DNA of 64,000 nucleotides from Bacillus paramycoides (lineage in GTDB: Bacteria > Bacillota > Bacilli > Bacillales > Bacillaceae_G), in assembly GCF_001884235.1 (NCBI RefSeq), contig NZ_MAOI01000079.1:1-64000 (forward strand), written 5' to 3'. Numbering within the stretch: the stretch's first letter is position 1; each line of letters begins with the position of its first letter. This document shows, in pieces, positions 45,812 to 54,401 of the stretch. Below the pieces are notes generated by a model. It ran no database searches. It was not told where the DNA came from and was given only the letters and a program-made list of their open reading frames with translations. The position numbers and the translations under genes are program-made.

Positions 45812-46080
45812 AAAAACCGCCAAAAGAATTAGGCGGAACGTTTCACAAATAACCACCCCATCATACCCTTCCGTTAAGATAGCACCCCACGTCTACACGG
45901 TAATTTTGTAAACGTGACAGTTCTGTTCCTTTCGGAGACAGCCCCAGCCCATATTTCCAGAGAAGAAATATAAACTTCGGCAACTTTTCCTTTCAAACGG
46001 AGTCGATGACATTCTCTGTGTCTCGGCCGTTATACTCTTAAAAGTTGCAACCTCTACCTCATCGGATTGATGAGGATTTA
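45812..46080 (-). promoter_or_regulatory. Lysine riboswitch (L box) with terminator, controlling lysP
   Basis: On the minus strand the leader reads GATGAGGTAGAGGTTGCAAC, AAGAGTATAACGGCC, AGTTGCCGAAG, GGGCTGGGGCTGTCTCCGAA and AGGAACAGAACTGTCAC, the conserved blocks of the L-box aptamer in the right order. The leader ends with the intrinsic terminator CCGCC-taattctttt-GGCGG plus TTTTTTG (45811-45836), about 50 bases before the lysP start. Binding of lysine should favour the terminator and stop lysP transcription. Confidence 0.93.
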
Positions 46081-46109
46081 TTTATTGCTATGATTTTTAA
46101 TATATGGCA

Positions 46110-46138
46110 ATTGTAATGACTTTCTGAAAATATTGCAA
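46110..46138 (-). promoter_or_regulatory. Promoter of the L-box/lysP transcript
   Basis: On the minus strand TTGCAA (46133-46138), 17 bases, TACAAT (46110-46115). It places the start about 25-30 bases upstream of the aptamer. The remaining sequence to 46430 is AT-rich. Confidence 0.65.
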
Positions 46139-46430
46139 GGAATTTTGTAGGGAAAAGTCAAAAATTATCGGTTATTGTATAGGAAACGCTTGCAAAACTC
46201 CACCCGAACCTACTATTATGTAACAATAAGCAAAGAAAAAATTGTTATACAAATGTTTCGCAAAAAATAATGAAAAATCCTCTAAAATTAAAAGAAAATT
46301 CAGAAAATAAAATTCGACATAAACATTAAAAGGGGATTAGTTCTTTATTTTTTTGAAGAGAAAAGAATGAATATTCTTTATATTATATGATAAAATTGAA
46401 GTATTGTTTAATGGAAAAGGGGACATCGTT

Positions 46431-46880
46431 ATGAAATTAGAAACGGAAAGATTACATATTATCCCGTGTACGGAAGAGTGGGTTCAAATTGCGAATAATC
46501 AAGGATACAATAGTGGTCCGCATATTTTAGGGCATGTAGAAAATGTGAAACAAGATGCGGCTTTATTACCGTGGGGCGCTTGGTATGTTATTCGAAAAGA
46601 AGATGACATCGTTTTAGGTGATATAGGATTTAAAGGGGCACCTAATGAGAATCATACAGTTGAAATGGGTTACGGATTTATTGAGAAATATTGGAATAAA
46701 GGGTATGCAACAGAAGCGGTTCGTGAATTAATGAAGTGGGCTTTTCAAACAGGAGAGGTGGAAACGGTTATAGCAGAGACACTCCTTGATAACTATAGCT
46801 CTATTCGTGTATTAGAGAAATTACATATGAATAAAGTAAATAGTACTGAAACAATGATTAATTGGAAGATTGAAAAATAA
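46431..46880 (+). CDS. GNAT-family acetyltransferase (RimJ/RimL type)
   Basis: A 149-residue acetyltransferase: LETERLHIIPCTEEWVQIAN, VLGDIGFKGAPNENHTVEMG, the CoA region FIEKYWNKGYATEAVRELMK and the NYSSIRVLEKLHM end motif. The start is ATG 46431, with AAAAGGGGA upstream; the frame from 46404 has no site. It is a single gene with unknown substrate. Confidence 0.87.
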   Translation: MKLETERLHIIPCTEEWVQIANNQGYNSGPHILGHVENVKQDAALLPWGAWYVIRKEDDIVLGDIGFKGAPNENHTVEMGYGFIEKYWNKGYATEAVRELMKWAFQTGEVETVIAETLLDNYSSIRVLEKLHMNKVNSTETMINWKIEK

Positions 46881-46914
46881 AAAATACCGCCCGAAGCAAA
46901 TCGGGCGGTATTTT
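46881..46914. terminator. Bidirectional terminator
   Basis: AAAATACCGCCCGA (46881-46894) pairs with TCGGGCGGTATTTT (46901-46914), between convergent genes. Confidence 0.93.
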
Positions 46915-46920
46915 GCGCAA

Positions 46921-47823
46921 TTATGGTAGCATTTGTTTTTGATCTGTCGGATAGCCTATCGTCGTTTGTTTCGAATGATTTGAATGATTACGGACAGAAA
47001 TGAAAATAGAAATAATAACGACTAGACCAACTGCAACATAAGAAAGTGTAATAATAGTTGGATCAACTTTAAATGATGTAAGTAATGTACGTATATTCGT
47101 AAAGATAATAAGGCCACCGACGAGTACGCCGAGTAAATGTGGAGGAACGATGCGTACTAACCATGCTGCGATTGGTGCGGCAACAACACCGCCGAGCATT
47201 AAGGCAAATACCCAAACCCAGCTAACTTGTTCCCAGCCAAGTGAGATGAAAAAGCCGATTGTTGCAGCGAGTGAAACAGGAAATTCGCTCGTATCTACAG
47301 ATCCAATAACTTTTCTAGCTTCATTTCCTCTTGCAAGAAGAACAGGTGTCGTAATAGGCCCCCAGCCACCACCGCCAGTTGAATCAACAAATCCTGCAAA
47401 TAAGCCAAGCGGCACAAGTTGTTTCGCAGACATACGCTTATTTGAAGCAACAATTTGTTTTTGGATGATGAATCGTAATAAAATATAAACCCCTAAAGTA
47501 AATAAAAATAAGGAAATGTATGGTTTAATTACATCGCCAGGTAAATTACTTAAAAAACATGCCCCGACAAAAGCACCGATCGCCCCTGGCAATGTAAGTC
47601 TAGAAACTGTATATTTATCAACGTTTCCGAATCGTATATGAGATGCACCGGAAGCGGCAGTAGTGACTACTTCAGCTAAATGAACTGATGCAGAAGCAAC
47701 AGCTGGTGCGATACCAAACATTAATAATAAAGAGGAAGACGTTACCCCATACGCCATTCCAAGCGCTCCATCAATCAATTGAGCGAAAAAACCAATAATA
47801 GCAAAGACAATTAATTTCTGCAT
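46921..47823 (-). CDS. TauE/SafE-family sulfite exporter-like permease
   Basis: A 300-residue membrane protein with about eight helices in two repeats, each with the family glycine-rich motif (IDGALGMAYGVTSSSLLLMF and GFVDSTGGGGWGPITTPVLL). Relatives export or import sulfite, sulfoacetate or other sulfur anions. The start is ATG at 47823 with AGGGGGA upstream. An intrinsic hairpin (47852-47885) lies in its own leader, so it is probably controlled by premature termination. Confidence 0.88.
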   Translation of the reverse strand: MQKLIVFAIIGFFAQLIDGALGMAYGVTSSSLLLMFGIAPAVASASVHLAEVVTTAASGASHIRFGNVDKYTVSRLTLPGAIGAFVGACFLSNLPGDVIKPYISLFLFTLGVYILLRFIIQKQIVASNKRMSAKQLVPLGLFAGFVDSTGGGGWGPITTPVLLARGNEARKVIGSVDTSEFPVSLAATIGFFISLGWEQVSWVWVFALMLGGVVAAPIAAWLVRIVPPHLLGVLVGGLIIFTNIRTLLTSFKVDPTIITLSYVAVGLVVIISIFISVRNHSNHSKQTTIGYPTDQKQMLP

Positions 47824-47851
47824 AAATAATCCCCCTAAAATAATAAATAAA

Positions 47852-47885
47852 AAAGGCACTTTTCCCGTGTGAGAAAAGTGCCTTT
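47852..47885 (-). terminator. Leader hairpin/attenuator of the TauE/SafE gene
   Basis: On the minus strand AAAGGCACTTTT pairs perfectly with AAAAGTGCCTTT and is followed by TTTATTTATT, 28 bases before the ATG. The gene at 48031 runs the other way, so this hairpin does not end any known upstream transcript. It fits an attenuator. Confidence 0.75.
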
Positions 47886-47919
47886 GGTTTTTCCAATCAG
47901 CATTATATTAATTTGTTTC

Positions 47920-47949
47920 ATTATAATGCATATTAATCTTATAAATCAA
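47920..47949 (-). promoter_or_regulatory. Promoter upstream of the attenuator
   Basis: On the minus strand TTGATT (47944-47949), 18 bases, TATAAT (47920-47925), giving a start near 47912 and a leader of about 90 bases. Confidence 0.55.
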
Positions 47950-48030
47950 CTAGGTTTTAAAGTTTTTTGAATTGAATGAAAGAAAGAGAGAATATACAAT
48001 AAAAGGATGGAGAGAAAGGGGAGAAAGAAT

Positions 48031-48828
48031 ATGTTAGCATTTGATCATCTCGTTCACGCAGTTCATTGTACGCCTGAGGAAGCAGCAAAACAAATGCAGT
48101 CATTAGGTTTTCATACAGTACAAGGTGGACAGCATACAAACTGGGGTACTTGGAATAGTTTATGTTATTTTGATTTATCATATATAGAATTTTTAGCAGT
48201 CCAGCACGAAGAAAAAGCGAAAGAAGCAGAAAATCCATTAGTGCAGGAAACGGTTTTTAAATTGCAAAATGGAGAAGGTATGCTACAAATCGCAATTCGA
48301 ACAGATGAAATTGAAGAATTAGCCGTTAATTTACAAAAACATGGTTTGCAAACGATAGGACCATTTGAAGGAAAACGTATGAGAGAAGATGGTCGCCTAT
48401 TAGAATGGAAAATGTTATTTGTAAAGCAGGAAGAAGATGGACCGAAATTACCTTTCTTTATACAGTGGAATGAAACGGATGAAGAAAGAAGAAATGATCT
48501 ACGTAAAACAGGGACGATTACGGAACATAAAAATAAAGTGCAAGAAATAAAAACAATTCATTATGCGGTGAAAAACGTTCGAGACACAGTGCAGAAATGG
48601 AAAGAAGTAATGGGATTAACAGTAAGTTCAATCATAAGAGATGAAGAGTGGAATGCAGAGTGTCAAAGTGTATTATTTGGTGGTATTAGTGTGCAGTTTT
48701 GTGAACCGGTAGGGGAAGGGTTCGTACAAGAACGTTTAGTACAGTACGGAGAATATCCGTTTGCGGTGGAGTTTAAAGGGGAAGGAAAACAGGAGCATCA
48801 AGTACTAGGTAGTATGTACATATATTAA
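48031..48828 (+). CDS. VOC-like (glyoxalase-like domain) protein
   Basis: A 265-residue protein. The N-terminal half (AFDHLVHAVHCTPEEAAKQM, SLGFHTVQGGQHTNWGTWNS) matches the glyoxalase-like domain 3 pattern; the second half repeats the fold (IKTIHYAVKNVRDTVQKWKE). It may bind a small-molecule ligand or metal; function unknown. The start is ATG 48031 after AAAGGGGAG; the frame from 48007 lacks a site. An APH-like pseudogene follows 14 bases later and may have shared its transcript. Confidence 0.82.
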   Translation: MLAFDHLVHAVHCTPEEAAKQMQSLGFHTVQGGQHTNWGTWNSLCYFDLSYIEFLAVQHEEKAKEAENPLVQETVFKLQNGEGMLQIAIRTDEIEELAVNLQKHGLQTIGPFEGKRMREDGRLLEWKMLFVKQEEDGPKLPFFIQWNETDEERRNDLRKTGTITEHKNKVQEIKTIHYAVKNVRDTVQKWKEVMGLTVSSIIRDEEWNAECQSVLFGGISVQFCEPVGEGFVQERLVQYGEYPFAVEFKGEGKQEHQVLGSMYIY

Positions 48829-48842
48829 TAGAGGTGAGTTTT

Positions 48843-49247
48843 GTGGAGACAATTTTAAAAGCGATAGAAAGAAAACTAGACTGGCCTCTTATAGTAAGAG
48901 CGACTGTTATTTCAAAAGGTTTTTCATTTGATGAAAAATATAAAGTTGAATTAGAGAGTGGAGAAACATATTTTATCAAAGTATGTGATTCTTCATATTT
49001 TGAACGGAAGCAGGAAGAATATGAATATATGCAGCGGCTAGAGTCATTACATATTCCCATGCCAAAATTAATTCATTTTATAAGCCTTACCGAATTAAAG
49101 AAATGTGTATAAGTTTTTGAGTGGATTGATGGATTAGATGGTGAAGATATATTAAAAACTTTATCTATAGAAGAGCATAACGATTTTTCTTCTTATGTTC
49201 CGAGATGGTATCAATCATTTAATGTGGATAGAGTAAACAAAAAATGA
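48843..49247 (+). pseudogene. APH-family kinase, truncated and interrupted
   Basis: The GTG at 48843 follows GAGGTGAG. The frame encodes ISKGFSFDEKYKVELESGET and YFIKVCDSSYFERKQEEYEY, typical of the N-lobe of APH kinases, then stops at TAA 49110-49112. In the same frame it continues VFEWIDGLDGEDILKTLSIE and ends at 49245-49247 after about 30 further codons. The whole catalytic lobe (HGD and DFG) is missing, so the gene is dead even if the stop were read through. Confidence 0.75.
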
Positions 49248-49260
49248 TGGAGGGATTCAT

Positions 49261-50004
49261 TTGGATAAAATTGCGGTAATTTCAGATATTCATGGTAATA
49301 TTCCAGCATTAGAATCCGTACTGAAAGATATTAAATTAAGAGGAATAGAGCGCATTATTTGTCTGGGTGATTTAGTAGGAAAAGGACCTCATTCAAGCGA
49401 AGTAATTGAAATCGTTCGTAAAGAATGTGAAGGAGTCGTAATGGGAAACTGGGATGATTTCATTACAAAACCGACTGAATTTGAAGCATTAAAATGGCAT
49501 CAAAAACAACTGTCAGAAGAAGAAAATGAGTATTTAAGAAGTTTACCATTTTCAATTGAGTTTTATATGAGTGGGAAACTCATTCGTATGTTCCACGCTT
49601 CACCGAGAAGTTTGTATGAAAGAATTCAACCACACGCTTCAAGAGAAGAGCGTGTTAGTATGTTCGAAAATAGTGAGTTGACAGAGAATATAGAAGGGGA
49701 AAGAAAACCAGATGTTGTTTGCTACGGTGACGTTCATCAAGCATACGTTCAAAATTTTAGGGGGAAAACGTTATGTAATGCTGGTAGCGTAGGAAATCCA
49801 CTTGAAATTACACAAGCTTCCTATTTAATTTTTGAAGGAACATACAATGAAAAAGAAGCAGCGAGCTTTTCCGTTCAACTCGTACGTGTACCGTATGATA
49901 TTGAATTAGCAATTCGATTAGCGGAAGAGCTCGATATGCCAGAAATTGAGGAATATAAGCAGGAGTTACGTACTGCTTTGTATCGAGGGTTTAAGGCGAA
50001 TTGA
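49261..50004 (+). CDS. Calcineurin-like metallophosphoesterase
   Basis: A 247-residue protein with the YfcE/MJ0936-type motifs: D9 and H11 (ISDIHGN), GDLVGKGP, MGNWDD in place of GNH(D/E), FHASPRS and GDVHQAY. The tryptophan in the GNH position is common in this subgroup. It hydrolyses phosphodiesters or phosphomonoesters with a two-metal site. The start is TTG 49261 after GGAGGG. It is a single gene. Confidence 0.87.
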   Translation: MDKIAVISDIHGNIPALESVLKDIKLRGIERIICLGDLVGKGPHSSEVIEIVRKECEGVVMGNWDDFITKPTEFEALKWHQKQLSEEENEYLRSLPFSIEFYMSGKLIRMFHASPRSLYERIQPHASREERVSMFENSELTENIEGERKPDVVCYGDVHQAYVQNFRGKTLCNAGSVGNPLEITQASYLIFEGTYNEKEAASFSVQLVRVPYDIELAIRLAEELDMPEIEEYKQELRTALYRGFKAN

Positions 50005-50125
50005 GGAATATGTAAATCAATAAAAATATATCAACGATTTTTCAAATATATCGACTTACCGACAAGTAGTGACAATTTTATTTATCATAATTTTATTATG
50101 TAAACAAAATTGAGGAGGGAATATC

Positions 50126-50797
50126 ATGCATCGCCAAAAACGAATGAATGAAATTGCTGATCATATTTTAAGGTTAAACTTAACTCATCCAATAAGAGTT
50201 GGAGTGAGTGGCATTACAGCCTCAGGAAAGACAACATTTGCAAATGAGCTGGCAGAGGAAATGAAAAAACGGGGAGTACAAGTAACACGTGCCAGCATTG
50301 ACGATTTTCATAACCCGAGAGCGATTCGATATGTGCAAGGAAAAGAATCAGCGAGAGGGTATTATGAAGATGCACATGATTATACAGCTTTTAAAGAAAG
50401 ACTATTAATGCCTTTAGGATCTAATGGAGATTTACATTATGAAACGATTTCTCATAACTTAATAACGGACATCCCTGTACATAACGCGCCTCTAGTGGCT
50501 CCGCCTAATATGGTGTTAGTAGTAGATGGAACATTCCTATTAAAAAAAGATATTGAGCATTTATTTGATTATAAAATTTTTGTAGATACAGACTTTGAGA
50601 TTGCGAGAAAACGTGGTGCAGAGCGAGAGACTGAAGCTTTTGGAAGTTATGAAGAAGCAGAGAAGATGTTTTTGAACAGGTATCATGCAGCATGTAAAAT
50701 GTATATAAACGAGCATAATCCGACAGAGTGTGCGGATGCTATATTTCTGAATAGTGATTTTGGAAATCCAGATGTTATATTTCATGAACGAAAGTAA
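50126..50797 (+). CDS. Uridine kinase-like P-loop kinase
   Basis: A 223-residue kinase of the uridine kinase/phosphoribulokinase group. The Walker A is GITASGKTTFANEL (29-42), and ASIDDFHNPRAIRYVQG and VLVVDGTFLLKKDIEHLFDY carry the Walker B and substrate-lid features. Its substrate is a nucleoside, pantothenate-like or sugar alcohol; not decidable here. GAGGAGGG precedes the ATG. Confidence 0.82.
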   Translation: MHRQKRMNEIADHILRLNLTHPIRVGVSGITASGKTTFANELAEEMKKRGVQVTRASIDDFHNPRAIRYVQGKESARGYYEDAHDYTAFKERLLMPLGSNGDLHYETISHNLITDIPVHNAPLVAPPNMVLVVDGTFLLKKDIEHLFDYKIFVDTDFEIARKRGAERETEAFGSYEEAEKMFLNRYHAACKMYINEHNPTECADAIFLNSDFGNPDVIFHERK

Positions 50798-50922
50798 TGC
50801 ACAGTCAGAAATATATGTATAACCTTTTATTTATTGTTATAATTAAATTAATTTTATGAAAAAAATTACAGGGGATAAAGCGAAAATAAGTTAAAAAACG
50901 TAAAAAGGGGACAGGACATATA

Positions 50923-51747
50923 ATGACGGAAGTACAAGAATTAAAAGAAGAACTACAACAAATAAAAAATAACAATTATGCTGTACCAGAAGACGTAGAT
51001 GCATATCCATATGCACAGTGGATGCTAGATTACATCGGATCACCAGATGCTGAACTACGTGATGATTTGATTTATAGTACGCTTCACACATGGATTACAA
51101 ATGATGTATTTAGACAAAAAGAATTACGAGGATTAATGTTACAAGCAATTAGTCCTGATTATTTATTTTATAAAATTGGTGAAAAGGGAACAGACTCTGT
51201 TTTTAAACGTGCGTTCTCTGTATTAATTCCACCACTTATTTTATCTGTTCATGAAAGAGAACCATTGTTAACGGAAGAACAACTGTACAGTGTGGCAGAA
51301 CAAGTTCTGGAATATGTATATTTAGAAGAAGATGTAAGAGGTTACGTAGACGGCAAAGGATGGGCGCACTCTACGGCACACGCTGCGGATGCACTAGATG
51401 CTTTAGCACATACGATACAAAATCGCGAGTTTTCATATGCAATACTAGCTGCTGTTCGTCAGAAGGTTCGTATGAATGACTACGTGTACATAAACTTTGA
51501 GGATGAGAGATTAGTAAAACCAATTATGTCGTTACGGGACCAAAGTCTTTTAACTGAAGAAGAGTGGAGTAACTGGCTACATAGTATAGCAATTGTTGAA
51601 GACATCCGAAATCCTCATAATACTATTTTAGTACAAAATATTAGAGCGTTCTTAAGAAGTTTATATTTTACAGCTTTGGAGAAAGAGGGATCTACTGCTT
51701 TTACAGATGATATATTGGAGACTTTGAAGAATTTGCGTAGATATTAA
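50923..51747 (+). CDS. DUF2785 family protein
   Basis: A 274-residue, helical, acidic cytoplasmic protein with the DUF2785 pattern: YAQWMLDYIGSPDAELRDDL, HTWITNDVFRQKELRG and GWAHSTAHAADALDALAHTI, where W-x-H-S-x-A-H is the most conserved part and could bind metal. Function unknown. AAAGGGGAC lies before the ATG. It is followed by a GNAT gene after 51 bases. Confidence 0.8.
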   Translation: MTEVQELKEELQQIKNNNYAVPEDVDAYPYAQWMLDYIGSPDAELRDDLIYSTLHTWITNDVFRQKELRGLMLQAISPDYLFYKIGEKGTDSVFKRAFSVLIPPLILSVHEREPLLTEEQLYSVAEQVLEYVYLEEDVRGYVDGKGWAHSTAHAADALDALAHTIQNREFSYAILAAVRQKVRMNDYVYINFEDERLVKPIMSLRDQSLLTEEEWSNWLHSIAIVEDIRNPHNTILVQNIRAFLRSLYFTALEKEGSTAFTDDILETLKNLRRY

Positions 51748-51798
51748 AAAATGTCGAATTTATATACGTGTTGAAATTGCGGACTTGGAGGATACATT

Positions 51799-52218
51799 TT
51801 GAAGAACTATGAGTTTAAAAATAACATTCCAACATTGGAAGAATATAAATATTTGTGTGAGTCTGTCGGATGGACTGATTATATGAATTTTGAAGTGGTG
51901 GAAACATCACTTCAAAATTCAATTTACTGCATTACAGTCAATGATAATGAACAAATTGTAGGCATGGGGAGAATTGTTGGTGATGGGGCTATCTATTTCT
52001 ATATTCAAGACATAGTAGTTCATCCAGATTATCAGAAGAATGGTATTGGGAAAGAAATAATGAACATGTTGGTTGAATACTTAAATCGAAATGCCCCGGA
52101 TAAGGCATTTGTCGGTTTGTTTGCATCACAAGGTAAAGAACCATTCTATGAAAAATTTGATTTTCAAGATTACTCGCCAAACATGACAGGGATGTTTACT
52201 GTAATTTCAAAAAAGTAA
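51799..52218 (+). CDS. GNAT-family acetyltransferase
   Basis: A 139-residue acetyltransferase of the YjcF/ElaA-like compact type: VGMGRIVGDGAIYFYIQDIV, VHPDYQKNGIGKEIMNMLVE (acetyl-CoA loop Q-x-x-G-I-G) and the end motif EPFYEKFDF. The start is TTG 51799, with GGAGGA upstream. Substrate unknown. Confidence 0.87.
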   Translation: MKNYEFKNNIPTLEEYKYLCESVGWTDYMNFEVVETSLQNSIYCITVNDNEQIVGMGRIVGDGAIYFYIQDIVVHPDYQKNGIGKEIMNMLVEYLNRNAPDKAFVGLFASQGKEPFYEKFDFQDYSPNMTGMFTVISKK

Positions 52219-52368
52219 ACATTAACAGTTTTAATTCCCTAATAAATTGAAAAAATTATGATTTGGGTTATCTCATTGGGGGAGTGTATTTTTGTTAATT
52301 TGATGGGTATAGTACATAAAACTAATAACTTCCAAACATACTAATAAAATGTTTTGGAGGTGAGTTTT

Positions 52369-52683
52369 ATGGATAAAAAAGATTTTCAAAAAGTTTATAA
52401 TGATTACTTACATCAAGGAGAAGAGCAAGCTCAACTGGAAGTAGCTCGGGAAGTCGATTCAGGCGTAGAACAAATTGTTGCAGTTCGTAAAAATGATGAA
52501 GGTGATCTAATTGCTTTTAAAACAAGTAGCGGAAGAGAATTAGATTATATTACTGCTCTTGATGAAGCGAAATCAGGGAAGTTAGCTCATGTGGACGTAT
52601 TTCATAAGTATGGCAGGGATATTATACGTAGTGAACCGGATGGAACGAAAGAAAATAACTTAGATAACTTACCGTCTTTTTAG
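52369..52683 (+). CDS. DUF3892 domain protein
   Basis: A 104-residue protein. Residues 35-90 form a DUF3892 domain (EQIVAVRKNDEGDLIAFKTS, GRELDYITALDEAKSGKL, VDVFHKYGRDIIRSEPDG), a small beta-rich unit of unknown function frequent in bacilli. The start is ATG 52369 after GGAGGTGAG. It is a single gene with its own terminator. Confidence 0.8.
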   Translation: MDKKDFQKVYNDYLHQGEEQAQLEVAREVDSGVEQIVAVRKNDEGDLIAFKTSSGRELDYITALDEAKSGKLAHVDVFHKYGRDIIRSEPDGTKENNLDNLPSF

Positions 52684-52696
52684 ACGGGTAAACCCC

Positions 52697-52735
52697 AAGA
52701 AGAGAATATTCATTTGGATATTCTCTTCTTTTCTT
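52697..52735. terminator. Terminator after the DUF3892 gene
   Basis: AAGAAGAGAATAT (52697-52709) pairs with ATATTCTCTTCTT (52718-52730), followed by TTCTTT. Confidence 0.88.
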
Positions 52736-52769
52736 TGCTAAGCTTTCCCTACAAATAGAATGTTTATTT

Positions 52770-53210
52770 CTAAAGTGAAATTACACTTTTAAAGAGCTCT
52801 CTAAATTTCTCTTTATCTTCTGCTGTAAATGGTTTTGGCCCCTTTGTACGTTTTCCACTTTTTCGAACCATTGCACTTAAATAACGTGTTTGTAATAATT
52901 GGTCAATGTTTTCATTCGTATACTTATACCCTTTATGATGAAGAACGACACAGCCTTTTGCTAAAGCAAGCGAAGCAAGACCGTAATCTTGCGTAACGAT
53001 TAAATCTTCTTTTTTTGCTAACTGCATAATCCGATAATCTGCAGCATCTGCTCCAGAATCAACATAAATTGTTTCCACACCGGCTGGCTGTTCCGCATTA
53101 GAAAAATGAGAAAAGCTAGTAACGAGGGTAACTGGAATTTCAGCCTTCGTAGCTTCAAAGATAATAATATCTTTTACAGGACAAGCATCTGCATCAACGT
53201 AAATTTTCAT
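52770..53210 (-). CDS. YaiI/YqxD family (DUF188) protein
   Basis: A 146-residue PIN-like protein: [60 protein letters not shown] and [17 protein letters not shown]. The conserved acids suggest a metal-dependent nuclease fold, but no activity is established. The start is ATG at 53210 with AGGAGTGAT upstream. Its leader is occupied by a bcr1-like element ending about 18 bases before the start codon. Confidence 0.87.
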   Translation of the reverse strand: MKIYVDADACPVKDIIIFEATKAEIPVTLVTSFSHFSNAEQPAGVETIYVDSGADAADYRIMQLAKKEDLIVTQDYGLASLALAKGCVVLHHKGYKYTNENIDQLLQTRYLSAMVRKSGKRTKGPKPFTAEDKEKFRELFKSVISL

Positions 53211-53228
53211 TTTTATCACTCCTATAAA

Positions 53229-53376
53229 GTGAAAATTTAATCGGTGGGGGTTTAGTTCATTCCACACTGATTATTAATCGAACCAATCGTGCATTAACGG
53301 GCAGCCCGACTCCTACCAAACTTCTTCGTTCCAGCTGAATTTTGAGGTAGGCGTCTTATTGCCCGCAAATAGCGGG
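53229..53376 (-). repeat. bcr1-type repeat of the Bacillus cereus group
   Basis: On the minus strand the sequence starts CCCGCTATTTGCGGG, continues GCAATAAGACGCCTACC, GGTAGGAGTCGGGCTGCCCG and ends AACCCCCACCGATTAAA. It can fold into nested stems (CGGGCA/TGCCCG, GACTCCTACC/GGTAGGCGTC, CCCGC/GCGGG). ATAAA (TTTAT on the minus strand) occurs at both edges (53224-53228 and 53377-53381), which fits the TTTAT target duplication I remember for bcr1. A fragment of the same repeat lies at 21001-21060. It accounts for most of the gap 53211-53526. Confidence 0.7.
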
Positions 53377-53526
53377 ATAAATAGGTTCGTGTTGATAATA
53401 ATGGTAGATTTAGGTTTTGTCAAACGAGGATTTAGTATTTAAACTTACAAAATTTGTATATCTTTAAAAGTATATGCTAACATATAGTTGGTGGAAAAAT
53501 AATAATTTTCAGAAAGAAGGAATTGA

Positions 53527-54300
53527 ATGATTTATAAAGCAGATAATAATGTAAGGGAAAAGTTAGTTGAGATGTTTGATGATTTCGATAGTACGATTGT
53601 ACTTTCATATCTCCAAGGGCATATGGGAAGTGCATGGGTAGACGATCTTGTAAATCCAACTGTTGCTCAAATAACTGTAGGGATTTTTGTGTTTTATGCT
53701 GGGAATCCGAACGTAGAAGAAGCGGAAGAATTACTATACAATCTTCCTGATTTTACTCTCGCTATTGTTGATTCGATTGAATGGAAAGAACGGATAGAGG
53801 CTATTCATAAAGGATCAATTGAGAAGTTTCAAAGGTTTAGATTTAATAAGAACCCCGGCGATTTAGATAGAGAATACATTCGGGACCTATTGACTACATT
53901 ACCTCAAGAATACGAAATGAAAAGAATCGATAAAAATATAGCAAAGTCTTCTTCATTCAATGCACTATCAGAAGATTTTATTAGTCAGTTTGATTCAATT
54001 GATGACTTTATTGATAGGGGCGTAGGGTATGCTATTTTAAATAAAGGGCAAGTTGTTTCTGCTGCAACATCATTTAGTATATTTGATGATGGAATCGAGA
54101 TTGAAATTGCTAGTCACCCTGAACATAGAAGAAAAGGTTTAGCCACGCTTGTAGCATCTGCACTAATGTTAGATTGTCTAGATAGAGGGAAATACCCTAG
54201 TTGGGATGGAGCAAATTCTGAATCTGTTGAACTAGCAAAAAAGCTGGGTTACACTTTTAAGGAATCTTATGATACATATTTTATTGAAATAAAAAAATGA
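53527..54300 (+). CDS. GNAT-family acetyltransferase with N-terminal extension
   Basis: A 257-residue protein of the GNAT_acetyltr_2 type. The N-terminal half (YLQGHMGSAWVDDLVNPTVA, AGNPNVEEAEELLYNLPDFT) is an acetyltransferase-like domain without CoA motifs; the C-terminal half has IEIASHPEHRRKGLATLVAS with the R-R-x-G-L-A CoA loop and CLDRGKYPSWDGANSESVEL. Substrate unknown. AGAAAGAAGGAATTGA precedes the ATG. Confidence 0.85.
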   Translation: MIYKADNNVREKLVEMFDDFDSTIVLSYLQGHMGSAWVDDLVNPTVAQITVGIFVFYAGNPNVEEAEELLYNLPDFTLAIVDSIEWKERIEAIHKGSIEKFQRFRFNKNPGDLDREYIRDLLTTLPQEYEMKRIDKNIAKSSSFNALSEDFISQFDSIDDFIDRGVGYAILNKGQVVSAATSFSIFDDGIEIEIASHPEHRRKGLATLVASALMLDCLDRGKYPSWDGANSESVELAKKLGYTFKESYDTYFIEIKK

Positions 54301-54308
54301 ACAAGTTC

Positions 54309-54346
54309 AAGTACATAAACTAAAGTGTTTTTTAGTTTATGTACTT
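54309..54346. terminator. Hairpin after the GNAT gene
   Basis: AAGTACATAAACTA (54309-54322) pairs perfectly with TAGTTTATGTACTT (54333-54346). The T run after it is short. Confidence 0.6.
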
Positions 54347-54401
54347 AGTTAAAAATTAATTAAATTATGTTGACGAAAAGTACAATATTTAAGGGTGCTA
54401 C

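Noticed and set aside
46180-46195. CcpA cre-like site TAGGAAACGCTTGCAA upstream of lysP
   Set aside because: It differs from the consensus at a key position and lies well upstream of the lysP promoter; not strong enough to list as a feature.
48007-48238. Minus-strand frame overlapping the VOC gene start
   Set aside because: It is a shadow of the strongly supported plus-strand gene and has no start site.
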